From NCBI GenBank assembly GCA_019752915.1, contig JAIELO010000322.1:1-5924 (forward strand): 5,924 bases of DNA, in the 5' to 3' direction. Below the pieces are notes generated by a model. That model was not told the DNA's origin. It saw only the letters and a program-made list of their open reading frames with translations, and ran no database searches. Made by a program: the position numbers and the translations under genes. This document shows, piece by piece, positions 1-5,380 of this stretch. How positions within the stretch are numbered: position 1 is the stretch's first letter; the number at the start of each line of letters is the position of its first letter. The DNA comes from Burkholderiaceae bacterium (GTDB taxonomy: Bacteria > Pseudomonadota > Gammaproteobacteria > Burkholderiales > Burkholderiaceae_D).

Positions 1-573
1 GTATTCCAGATTATTCAGAATCGCGGTCTTGGCATGGTAATGCACAAACTTGCTACGCTTGTCGAAGAAGGCGGTGTCGTATTCATCGGCCTCGATCACG
101 AAGAAGATCGACTCCTTATCACCCTGCATGCGCGCCGACACGCCGAAATTCATCGGTACGCCACCAATCAGGAAGCCCGGCGCATAACCGGCATCTTCGA
201 GTATCCAGGTCAGCATGGCCGAGGTAGTGGTCTTGCCGTGCGTGCCGGCCACGGCCAGCACCCAGCGGTCCCTTAATATATGGTCGCCGATCCACTGCGG
301 GCCGGAAACGAAAGGCAGACCGCGATTCATGATTTCCTCGATCAGCGGATTGCCGCGCGAGACCACATTGCCGATCACATAGAGATCCGGCTCCAGCGCG
401 ACCTGTTCCGGACCAAAGCCCTGTATCAGTTCGATGCCCTGCGCTGCCAGTTGCGTGCTCATGGGTGGATAGACATTGGCATCGCAGCCCGTCACGCGGT
501 GACCCGCCTCTTTTGCCAGAACGGCAAGACCGCCCATGAACGTGCCGCAAATACCAAGAATATGAATGTGCAT
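1..573 (-). CDS. mpl: Mpl, UDP-N-acetylmuramate:L-alanyl-gamma-D-glutamyl-meso-diaminopimelate ligase (partial, N-terminal 191 residues)
   Basis: Mpl is a cytoplasmic ATP-dependent Mur-family ligase that joins recycled murein tripeptide to UDP-N-acetylmuramate, returning it to peptidoglycan synthesis. The start is the minus-strand ATG at 573-571, giving MHIHILGICGTFMGGLAVLA, the UDP-sugar-binding N-terminus typical of Mpl (Gly-rich ICGTFMGG at residues 8-15). The Mur-ligase ATP-binding P-loop AGTHGKTTTS lies at residues 109-118, with Lys114 as the phosphate-contacting lysine, and the EADEYDTAFFD motif at 161-171 is the metal/ATP site region of this family. The TFMGG and EADEYD sequences favour Mpl over MurC. 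The reading frame is open to base 1, ending ...AILNNLEY, so the remaining roughly 60% of the protein (rest of the central domain and the C-terminal ligase domain) lies outside the window. It is transcribed away from the other genes. I see no strong Shine-Dalgarno sequence before the ATG. Identification is confident. Confidence 0.96.
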   Translation of the reverse strand, partial: MHIHILGICGTFMGGLAVLAKEAGHRVTGCDANVYPPMSTQLAAQGIELIQGFGPEQVALEPDLYVIGNVVSRGNPLIEEIMNRGLPFVSGPQWIGDHILRDRWVLAVAGTHGKTTTSAMLTWILEDAGYAPGFLIGGVPMNFGVSARMQGDKESIFFVIEADEYDTAFFDKRSKFVHYHAKTAILNNLEY

Positions 574-669
574 AGTGTGTAAAGCTGAAAACGGGACAGG
601 AAACTGCGTCGAAGTTGAGATTTTACCCGACCCGCCGCCCTTTTCCCGGTTCAGAGTATCATCTCGTTC
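574..669. other. Divergent intergenic spacer between mpl and the 670 gene
   Basis: This 96-base spacer must hold the promoters for both divergent transcripts. On the minus strand a TAAAAT hexamer (bases 625-620) matches the sigma-70 -10 consensus in five of six positions, about 47 bases from the mpl start, but no good -35 hexamer stands 16-18 bases upstream. On the plus strand TATCAT (657-662) is the best -10 candidate, also without a recognisable -35. A CG-rich pyrimidine run occupies about 625-650. No terminator or repeat is evident. Confidence 0.4.
657..662 (+). promoter_or_regulatory. Candidate -10 hexamer for the 670 gene (possible leaderless transcript)
   Basis: TATCAT matches the sigma-70 -10 consensus TATAAT at five of six positions. 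A transcription start about seven bases downstream would fall on or next to the A of the ATG at 670, giving an mRNA with little or no leader. This fits the absence of any Shine-Dalgarno sequence there. The weakness is that the -35 region (about 634-639) is GCCGCC, not TTGACA-like, and there is no TGn extension. It is only a candidate. Confidence 0.25.
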
Positions 670-1323
670 ATGACCGCCTCTGGAATGCCCGAAGTCTTAC
701 TCGATGGACTCAATTTACGCGCCGAGATCGCTGCGGCCGCCGCACGCCTGATCGCTGAAGATGGCGCAGATTATTCCACTGCCCAGCGCAAGGCGGCCCG
801 CCAGATTCTCGGCGATACCCAGCCGCCGCCCAACTTTTTACCTGATCACGCGCAGATCGAGGCAGAAGTGCGCATCTACCAGTCTTTATTCCATGGCAAC
901 ACCCAGCCCGCGCGCCTGTTCCGGCTGCGCACGCTGGCCGTGGACTTGATGGAAAAACTGGCCGCCTTCCAGCCCTATCTGACCGGCGCGGTGCTACAGG
1001 GTACGGCCGGCCCCCATGACGACATCCATTTACAACTGTTTGCCGACAGCGCCAAGGAAGTGGAAATCTTCCTGCTAAATAAGAATGTCCAGATTGACCT
1101 GTCCGAAACGCCCCATTACAAAGGGCCGCGTTTCGGCATGGTCGAGACCGTCAGCTTCCTGTGGCATAAAGAAGGCGTGCACGCACAACTCTATGAACGC
1201 GATGACCAGCGCGGCGCCGTGAAAAGCCGCGCCAATGGTAAATTACAGCGTGCCGATCTGGACAGCGTACGCGCCCTATTAATTAGTACACCCCACGAAC
1301 CTTCCAACGACTCCCTATCATGA
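670..1323 (+). CDS. Conserved-looking protein of unknown function with a degenerate nucleotidyltransferase-like segment (217 aa)
   Basis: I do not recognise this protein by name. It has no signal peptide or membrane segment, so it is probably cytoplasmic. The N-terminal half is helical and Ala/Arg-rich (residues 15-100, including DYSTAQRKAARQILGD at 34-49). Residues 105-137 read like the core of a nucleotidyltransferase fold: a hydrophobic strand into LQGTAGPHDD, then DIHLQLF and VEIFLLN. In active enzymes the pattern is hG[GS]...Dh[DE]h; here the second acidic position is His120 (D118-I-H-L), so catalysis is doubtful. A conserved-looking stretch HYKGPRFGMVETVSFLW spans 149-165. The ATG at 670 is chosen because it opens the frame, but an in-frame ATG at 685 is possible, and neither has a clear ribosome binding site. 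Its stop overlaps the next start (ATGA, 1320-1323), so it is probably co-translated with the thioredoxin gene. Codon use is typical of a real gene. The nucleotidyltransferase link is inference and uncertain. Confidence 0.8.
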   Translation: MTASGMPEVLLDGLNLRAEIAAAAARLIAEDGADYSTAQRKAARQILGDTQPPPNFLPDHAQIEAEVRIYQSLFHGNTQPARLFRLRTLAVDLMEKLAAFQPYLTGAVLQGTAGPHDDIHLQLFADSAKEVEIFLLNKNVQIDLSETPHYKGPRFGMVETVSFLWHKEGVHAQLYERDDQRGAVKSRANGKLQRADLDSVRALLISTPHEPSNDSLS

Positions 1324-1868
1324 ATCAAAAACATCTTGCCGCGTACATTGTTGTTGCATTGCTATTTGGCGCTTCCGGCGCCTATGTGGGCCTGAATAAA
1401 AAAGAACCGGCACCGCCGCTGACCACTACCATGCCGGCCGGCGTGACCGGTCCGGTAGCCGAACTGTATAAACAGAGTCTGCCCGATGCGAGCGGTAAAA
1501 CCCAGGCGCTGGCCCAGTATCAGGGCAAGGCCATGCTGGTCAATTTCTGGGCACCATGGTGCGGACCTTGCGTTCAGGAAATGCCGGAACTGTCGGCGCT
1601 GGCCGCTGGAGAAGAGGGTAAGAAGCTGCAAGTTATCGGAATTGGTATCGATTCGGCAACAAATATCGCGGATTTTAGCAACAAGTTCAAAATCAGCTAC
1701 CCGGTGCTGGTGGCCGGCATGGCCGGAACAGAGCTGTCGCGCCAGTTCGGCAATGGTGCCGGCGGTCTCCCCTACACGGTGCTGATCGGGGCCGACGGTC
1801 AGGTCAAGAAGACCTATCTGGGCCGCCTGAAATTTGACGAGCTGCGCAAGGATTTAGCAAGTCTATAA
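1320..1868 (+). CDS. TlpA/ResA-family thiol-disulfide oxidoreductase, membrane-anchored (182 aa)
   Basis: This is a thioredoxin-fold protein that exchanges dithiol and disulfide outside the cytoplasmic membrane. Residues 7-24 (AAYIVVALLFGASGAYVG) form one hydrophobic segment after a short Lys/His-containing start, a signal anchor; there is no lipobox cysteine. A Pro/Thr-rich linker follows (30-40). The thioredoxin domain begins near residue 43: KAMLVNFWAPWCGPC at 70-84 gives the redox pair Cys81 and Cys84 in WCGPC, and GGLPYTVLI (148-156) holds the cis-proline, Pro151. The order strand, WCxxC, helix, IGIGID strand, SYPVL, cis-Pro loop, and LGRL ending matches the TlpA/ResA family, as does the length. 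The start overlaps the preceding stop by four bases with no visible Shine-Dalgarno sequence, suggesting translational coupling. The substrate (cytochrome c maturation, copper-site assembly or another target) cannot be told from this sequence, so I give no symbol. Confidence 0.93.
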   Translation: MNQKHLAAYIVVALLFGASGAYVGLNKKEPAPPLTTTMPAGVTGPVAELYKQSLPDASGKTQALAQYQGKAMLVNFWAPWCGPCVQEMPELSALAAGEEGKKLQVIGIGIDSATNIADFSNKFKISYPVLVAGMAGTELSRQFGNGAGGLPYTVLIGADGQVKKTYLGRLKFDELRKDLASL

Positions 1869-1891
1869 CAAACGACCCCAGTTTTTTTCTC

Positions 1892-1920
1892 TTGCCATTG
1901 CCGGCAGTTGGCGGCAAAAT
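1892..1920 (+). promoter_or_regulatory. Candidate sigma-70 promoter for aroQ
   Basis: TTGCCA at 1892-1897 matches the -35 consensus at five of six positions, and CAAAAT at 1915-1920 matches the -10 consensus at four of six, with a 17-base spacer. A start near 1927 would leave a leader of roughly 26 bases before the aroQ ATG at 1953. Spacing and position are good but the -10 is mediocre, so confidence is modest. Confidence 0.35.
1898..1917. repeat. Inverted repeat within the candidate aroQ promoter
   Basis: TTGCCG (1898-1903) and its exact reverse complement CGGCAA (1912-1917) flank an eight-base centre. The left arm also continues into TGCCGGCA (1899-1906), itself a perfect eight-base palindrome. 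The repeat occupies the spacer and overlaps the -10 of the candidate promoter, which is where a repressor operator could sit. It is not followed by a T-run on either strand, so it is not a typical intrinsic terminator. Confidence 0.4.
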
Positions 1921-1952
1921 GCGGAACTTTCGCGGAAAACGGTCCTGAATCC

Positions 1953-2390
1953 ATGGCAACAAAGCTTCTACTGCTCAACGGTCCCAACCTGAATTTACTG
2001 GGAACACGCGAGCCTGAGGTTTACGGCGTGCAGACGCTGGCCGACATCGAACGCGCTGCCGAAGCACAGGCTGCAGCGGCCGGTGCCAGCCTGTCTTGCT
2101 TTCAGAGCAACCACGAAGGCGCCCTGATCGACCGCATCCACGCTGCCCGTAGCGAAGGCGTGGATGGCATCGTGATCAATCCGGGCGGACTGACCCACAC
2201 CAGCGTGGCCTTGCGCGACGCTCTGGCGGGCGTGGCGATACCGTTTGTCGAGGTACATATTTCCAATATTTACCAGCGCGAAGCGTTCCGCCACCACTCT
2301 TTTCTTAGCGCGATCGCACAGGGTACGATCTGCGGACTGGGTATCGAAGGATATCGGTTTGCCATCGACTTCGTTCTTAAAAAGCGATAA
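1953..2390 (+). CDS. aroQ: Type II 3-dehydroquinate dehydratase (145 aa)
   Basis: AroQ converts 3-dehydroquinate to 3-dehydroshikimate in the cytoplasm, the third step of the shikimate pathway; type II enzymes form dodecamers. The start [20 protein letters not shown] is the family signature. Visible active-site residues are Arg19 and Tyr24 (in TREPEVYG, the mobile lid and catalytic tyrosine), Asn76 and His82 (in [10 protein letters not shown]), His102 and Ser104 (in VEVHISN), and Arg109 and Arg113 (QREAFR). The 145-residue length fits the family norm of about 145-150. I chose ATG 1953 because the frame extends upstream only to a TTG at 1908 whose extra 15 residues are not part of the family, and the conserved N-terminus begins right at this ATG. 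A purine-rich stretch GGAAAACGG (about 1934-1942) may serve as a weak ribosome binding site. It lies 84 bases after the thioredoxin gene and 87 before accB. Confidence 0.97.
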   Translation: MATKLLLLNGPNLNLLGTREPEVYGVQTLADIERAAEAQAAAAGASLSCFQSNHEGALIDRIHAARSEGVDGIVINPGGLTHTSVALRDALAGVAIPFVEVHISNIYQREAFRHHSFLSAIAQGTICGLGIEGYRFAIDFVLKKR

Positions 2391-2477
2391 CCTACGCAAT
2401 CTGCGCGCAACCGCGGTGATTTAGCCCACAAGGCAAGATCGCTCATTACACTAAATACAGACATTCCTGGGGGTTAC
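2391..2477 (+). other. aroQ-accB intergenic region with a strong accB ribosome binding site
   Basis: The spacer contains GGGGG at 2469-2473, four bases before the accB ATG, the clearest Shine-Dalgarno-like sequence in the window. There is no stem-loop with a T-run, so read-through from aroQ is plausible. TACACT (2447-2452) resembles a -10 hexamer but no convincing -35 sits at the right distance. Short palindromes TGCGCGCA (2402-2409) and CCGCGG (2411-2416) are present. Confidence 0.4.
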
Positions 2478-2942
2478 ATGGATTTACGCAAGCTGAAGAC
2501 CTTGATCGATTTGGTCGCAGAATCGGACATCGCCGAACTCGAAGTGACCGAGGGCGAAAGCAAAGTTCGCATCGTCAAGTCGTCCGCCATGCCACAAAAT
2601 CAGATGGTCATGATGCAGCCACAAGGCATGCCGCAATACCACGCTGCCCCCGCTGCTGCCCCGGCCGCTGCTGCCGCGCCAGTGGTGGCTGTCGCTGCTG
2701 AACCAACTGGCCATGTGGTCAAATCGCCGATGGTCGGTACCTTCTACCGTTCCTCCGCGCCAGGCTCGCCAGCCTTCGTGGAAGTGGGCGCGGTCGTGAA
2801 AGAAGGCGATACCCTGTGCATCATCGAAGCGATGAAGCTGCTGAACGAAATCGATGCCGACAAATCCGGCACCATTACCCAGATTCTGGTTGAAAACGGC
2901 CAACCGGTCGAATTCGGCCAACCGCTGTTTGTGATAGGCTAA
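2478..2942 (+). CDS. accB: Biotin carboxyl carrier protein of acetyl-CoA carboxylase (154 aa)
   Basis: AccB (BCCP) carries the carboxyl group on covalently bound biotin between biotin carboxylase (AccC) and the carboxyltransferase (AccA/AccD) in the first committed step of fatty acid synthesis. The N-terminal dimer/AccC-contact segment [20 protein letters not shown] is followed by [14 protein letters not shown] (21-34). A flexible linker rich in Met/Gln (38-54) and then Ala/Pro (56-75) leads into the biotinyl domain from about residue 79. The domain has the 'thumb' loop typical of bacterial BCCP ([13 protein letters not shown], 92-104) and the biotinylation site EAMKL with Lys120 as acceptor. 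The length of 154 matches the usual 150-160. The start is fixed by the conserved N-terminus and GGGGG just upstream. It is followed by accC after a 112-base gap containing two stem-loops, in the same order as in Escherichia coli. Confidence 0.98.
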   Translation: MDLRKLKTLIDLVAESDIAELEVTEGESKVRIVKSSAMPQNQMVMMQPQGMPQYHAAPAAAPAAAAAPVVAVAAEPTGHVVKSPMVGTFYRSSAPGSPAFVEVGAVVKEGDTLCIIEAMKLLNEIDADKSGTITQILVENGQPVEFGQPLFVIG

Positions 2943-2986
2943 GACTGACTGTCGCCCGCCCCGACCGGTGGCGGGTTGGCCAGTCT
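2942..2986 (+). repeat. Nested stem-loop directly after the accB stop codon
   Basis: An outer stem AGACTG (2942-2947) pairs with CAGTCT (2981-2986), and an inner GC stem CCCGCC (2955-2960) pairs with GGCGGG (2970-2975) around a nine-base loop, with an asymmetric internal loop between them. The outer stem begins on the last base of the accB stop codon. No T-run follows, so it does not look like a classic rho-independent terminator; it could protect the accB message end or reduce read-through. That role is inference. Confidence 0.5.
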
Positions 2987-3014
2987 GGTCCGCCCTCCCT
3001 CCTCTACCTGATGT

Positions 3015-3031
3015 TACCGGCGCGGCCGGTA
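3015..3031 (+). repeat. Short perfect hairpin upstream of accC
   Basis: TACCGGC (3015-3021) and GCCGGTA (3025-3031) are exact reverse complements around a GCG loop, a compact 7-bp GC-rich stem ending 23 bases before the accC ATG at 3055. There is no T-run after it. In the mRNA it would lie just upstream of the ribosome landing area, which itself has no recognisable Shine-Dalgarno sequence. Confidence 0.5.
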
Positions 3032-3054
3032 CTCACAGACATAGCGAACCTATC

Positions 3055-4440
3055 ATGTTTGAAAAAATCCTCATCGCCAACCGTGGCGAAATTGCCCTCC
3101 GCATCCAGCGCGCTTGCCGCGAACTGGGCATCAAGACGGTCGTGGTTCACTCGGAAGCAGACAAAGACGCCAAATACGTGAAGTTGGCGGATGAATCGGT
3201 GTGCATCGGCCCAGCGCCTTCGACGCTCAGCTACCTGAACATGCCGGCCATCATCAGCGCCGCCGAAGTGACGGACGCGGAAGCGATCCACCCGGGCTAC
3301 GGCTTCCTGTCGGAAAACGCCGACTTCGCCGAGCGCGTGGAAAAATCCGGCTTCGTCTTCATCGGCCCCCGCTCCGACTCGATCCGCCTGATGGGCGACA
3401 AGGTCTCGGCCAAGCAAACCATGATCAAGGCCGGCGTCCCGTGCGTGCCAGGTTCGGACGGCGCGTTGCCGGACGATCCGAAGGCTATCGTGCAAATTGC
3501 GCGCAAAGTCGGCTACCCGGTCATCATCAAGGCGGCTGGCGGCGGCGGTGGCCGCGGCATGCGCGTGGTGCATACCGAGGCGGCATTGATCAACGCCGTG
3601 GCGATGACCAAGACCGAAGCGGGCACCGCTTTCGGCAATCCGGAAGTCTATATGGAGAAGTACCTGGAAAATCCGCGTCACGTGGAAATCCAGATCCTCG
3701 CCGATGAACACAAGAACGCCGTCTGGCTGGGCGAACGCGACTGCTCGATGCAGCGCCGCCACCAGAAAGTCGTGGAAGAAGCGCCAGCACCGGGCATTCC
3801 ACGCAAACTGATCGAGAAGATCGGTGACCGTTGCGCCGAAGCCTGCCGCAAGATCGGCTACCGCGGCGCCGGTACCTTCGAATTCCTGTATGAAAACGGC
3901 GAGTTCTACTTCATCGAAATGAATACCCGCGTGCAGGTGGAACACCCGGTCACGGAAATGATCACCGGCATCGACATCGTGCAGGAACAGATCCGCATCG
4001 CTTCCGGCGAGAAGCTGCGCTTCCGCCAGCGCGACGTGATGCTGTCCGGTCACGCCGTGGAATGCCGTATCAATGCCGAAGACCCGTTCAAGTTCACCCC
4101 GTCGCCAGGGCGCATCACATCATGGCACGTACCGGGCGGCCCGGGCGTACGCGTCGACTCGCACGCGTATGCAGGGTATTATGTGCCACCGCACTACGAT
4201 TCGATGATCGGTAAAGTCATCACCTACGGCGCGACCCGCGAACAGGCGATCCGCCGTATGCAGATCGCGCTGTCGGAAATGGTGGTGGAAGGCATCCAGA
4301 CCAACATCCCGCTGCACCGCGAGCTGATGATTGATGCCCGTTTCATCGAAGGCGGCACCAATATTCACTATCTGGAGCAGAAGCTGGCCGATATGCCGGA
4401 TCTGCACAAACTGAGTCTGAGTAACAAGGCACAACCATAA
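3055..4440 (+). CDS. accC: Biotin carboxylase subunit of acetyl-CoA carboxylase (461 aa)
   Basis: AccC uses ATP and bicarbonate to carboxylate the biotin on AccB. It has the three expected parts: the N-terminal biotin-carboxylase domain opening [17 protein letters not shown], the central ATP-grasp domain, and the C-terminal domain from about residue 335. Key residues fall at the same numbers as in the E. coli enzyme: Lys116 (MGDK), Lys159 before the glycine-rich lid [10 protein letters not shown] (160-169), His209, Lys238 (RRHQKVVEE), Glu276, Glu288 and Asn290 (FIEMN), Arg292, and Arg338 (ECRIN). No catalytic residue appears missing. It is about 12 residues longer than E. coli AccC, through a C-terminal tail ending [14 protein letters not shown] 3055 is chosen because the conserved N-terminus starts there; the frame reaches back to a GTG at 2968, but the additional 29 residues are not AccC-like. 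Its stop codon TAA shares its last base with the prmA start. Confidence 0.98.
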   Translation: MFEKILIANRGEIALRIQRACRELGIKTVVVHSEADKDAKYVKLADESVCIGPAPSTLSYLNMPAIISAAEVTDAEAIHPGYGFLSENADFAERVEKSGFVFIGPRSDSIRLMGDKVSAKQTMIKAGVPCVPGSDGALPDDPKAIVQIARKVGYPVIIKAAGGGGGRGMRVVHTEAALINAVAMTKTEAGTAFGNPEVYMEKYLENPRHVEIQILADEHKNAVWLGERDCSMQRRHQKVVEEAPAPGIPRKLIEKIGDRCAEACRKIGYRGAGTFEFLYENGEFYFIEMNTRVQVEHPVTEMITGIDIVQEQIRIASGEKLRFRQRDVMLSGHAVECRINAEDPFKFTPSPGRITSWHVPGGPGVRVDSHAYAGYYVPPHYDSMIGKVITYGATREQAIRRMQIALSEMVVEGIQTNIPLHRELMIDARFIEGGTNIHYLEQKLADMPDLHKLSLSNKAQP

Positions 4441-5372
4441 TGAGCTGGACTGAAATCGTCATCGAAATCGCCCGCGACCACGCGGAAACCCTGTCGGAAG
4501 CGCTGATGGATGTTGGCGCCCTGTCAGTGTCCGTGGAAGACGCAGACGAAGGCACCGACGCGGAAAAACCGCTGTTCGGCGAGCCGGGCATGGAACCGAC
4601 CGAAGCGGCCTGGGATCACAGCCGCGTGGTCGCCCTGACCAACGAGGACGATGATCAGGCCCTGATCGTCGGCGCTGCCGCCGCGCAGATCGGCCTGAGC
4701 ACCCTGCCCCGCTTCACCACCCGCAAGGTGGAAGAGCAGGACTGGGTGCGTCTGACCCAGTCGCAGTTCGCGCCTATCCATATCGGCAAAAACATCTGGG
4801 TGGTGCCAAGCTGGCACGAAGCACCGGATGCCAACGCCCTGATTCTGGAGCTCGACCCCGGTCTGGCCTTCGGTACCGGCAGCCACCCGACCACCCGCCT
4901 GTGCATGGAATGGCTGGAAGCCCATCCGGCGCCCGGCAAAACCGTACTCGATTACGGTTGCGGTTCCGGGATTCTGGCCATGGTCGCGAAAAAGGTCGGT
5001 GCCGGTACGGTGGTCGGTGTCGATATCGATCCGCAGGCGATCGAGTCGGCCGCCGACAACGCCCAGCGCAACCAGTGCGACATCGAATTCTTCCTGCCCG
5101 ATAGCTTCGCCGCGTCGCAGCACAGCACGCAGCGTTTCGATATCGTGGTCGCCAATATTCTGTCGAGCCCATTGAAACTGATGGCACCAATGCTGTCCGG
5201 CCGGGTCGCTGACGGTGGCGCCCTGATCCTGTCCGGCGTGCTGGCACGTCAGGCAGAAGAAGTGGCCGCTGCCTACGCACCCTTCATCAAGCTGGGTGTC
5301 TGGGCCGAACAGGACGGCTGGGTGGCGCTGCACGGCCGCCTCGGCAGCGATGTGGTTCCCGCAGCACGCTAA
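4440..5372 (+). CDS. prmA: Ribosomal protein L11 methyltransferase (310 aa)
   Basis: PrmA is a cytoplasmic S-adenosylmethionine-dependent enzyme that trimethylates amino groups of ribosomal protein L11. The N-terminal L11-recognition domain opens [21 protein letters not shown] linker region with [20 protein letters not shown] (96-115) leads to the catalytic domain, which carries the PrmA-specific [17 protein letters not shown] (139-155), SAM motif [11 protein letters not shown] (171-180), the acidic residue at the end of strand 2 (GVDIDPQA, Asp195/Asp197), and VANILSSPL (237-245) with Asn239 in the substrate-pocket motif. Length is close to the family norm of about 295-300. The start ATG overlaps the accC stop in TAATG, and AAGG at 4426-4429 could be the ribosome binding site, so translation is probably coupled to accC. 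Confidence 0.97.
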   Translation: MSWTEIVIEIARDHAETLSEALMDVGALSVSVEDADEGTDAEKPLFGEPGMEPTEAAWDHSRVVALTNEDDDQALIVGAAAAQIGLSTLPRFTTRKVEEQDWVRLTQSQFAPIHIGKNIWVVPSWHEAPDANALILELDPGLAFGTGSHPTTRLCMEWLEAHPAPGKTVLDYGCGSGILAMVAKKVGAGTVVGVDIDPQAIESAADNAQRNQCDIEFFLPDSFAASQHSTQRFDIVVANILSSPLKLMAPMLSGRVADGGALILSGVLARQAEEVAAAYAPFIKLGVWAEQDGWVALHGRLGSDVVPAAR

Positions 5373-5380
5373 CCACAGCA

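Noticed and set aside
119..550. Open frames on both strands across 34-582 that compete with mpl.
   Set aside because: The minus-strand frame 573 to 1 encodes Mpl with P-loop and EADEYD motifs; the others are Arg/His-rich shadows.
1881..1888. A T-run after the thioredoxin gene as an intrinsic terminator.
   Set aside because: No stem-loop precedes the run; the nearby inverted repeat lies after it, so the order is wrong for a plus-strand terminator.
2421..2457. A promoter for accB from TTAGCC and TACACT or TAAATA.
   Set aside because: The spacing is about 20 bases or more and the -35 match is only about half, so I could not support it as a feature.
2968..3054. A 29-residue N-terminal extension of AccC from a GTG at 2968.
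   Set aside because: The conserved AccC N-terminus begins at ATG 3055, and the extension would translate through the hairpin region with no family similarity.
3004..4053. A 349-codon open frame on the minus strand opposite accC.
   Set aside because: It is antisense to a fully conserved accC, its translation is His/Asp/Arg-rich without recognisable motifs, and long antisense frames are expected opposite GC-rich genes with strong third-position bias.
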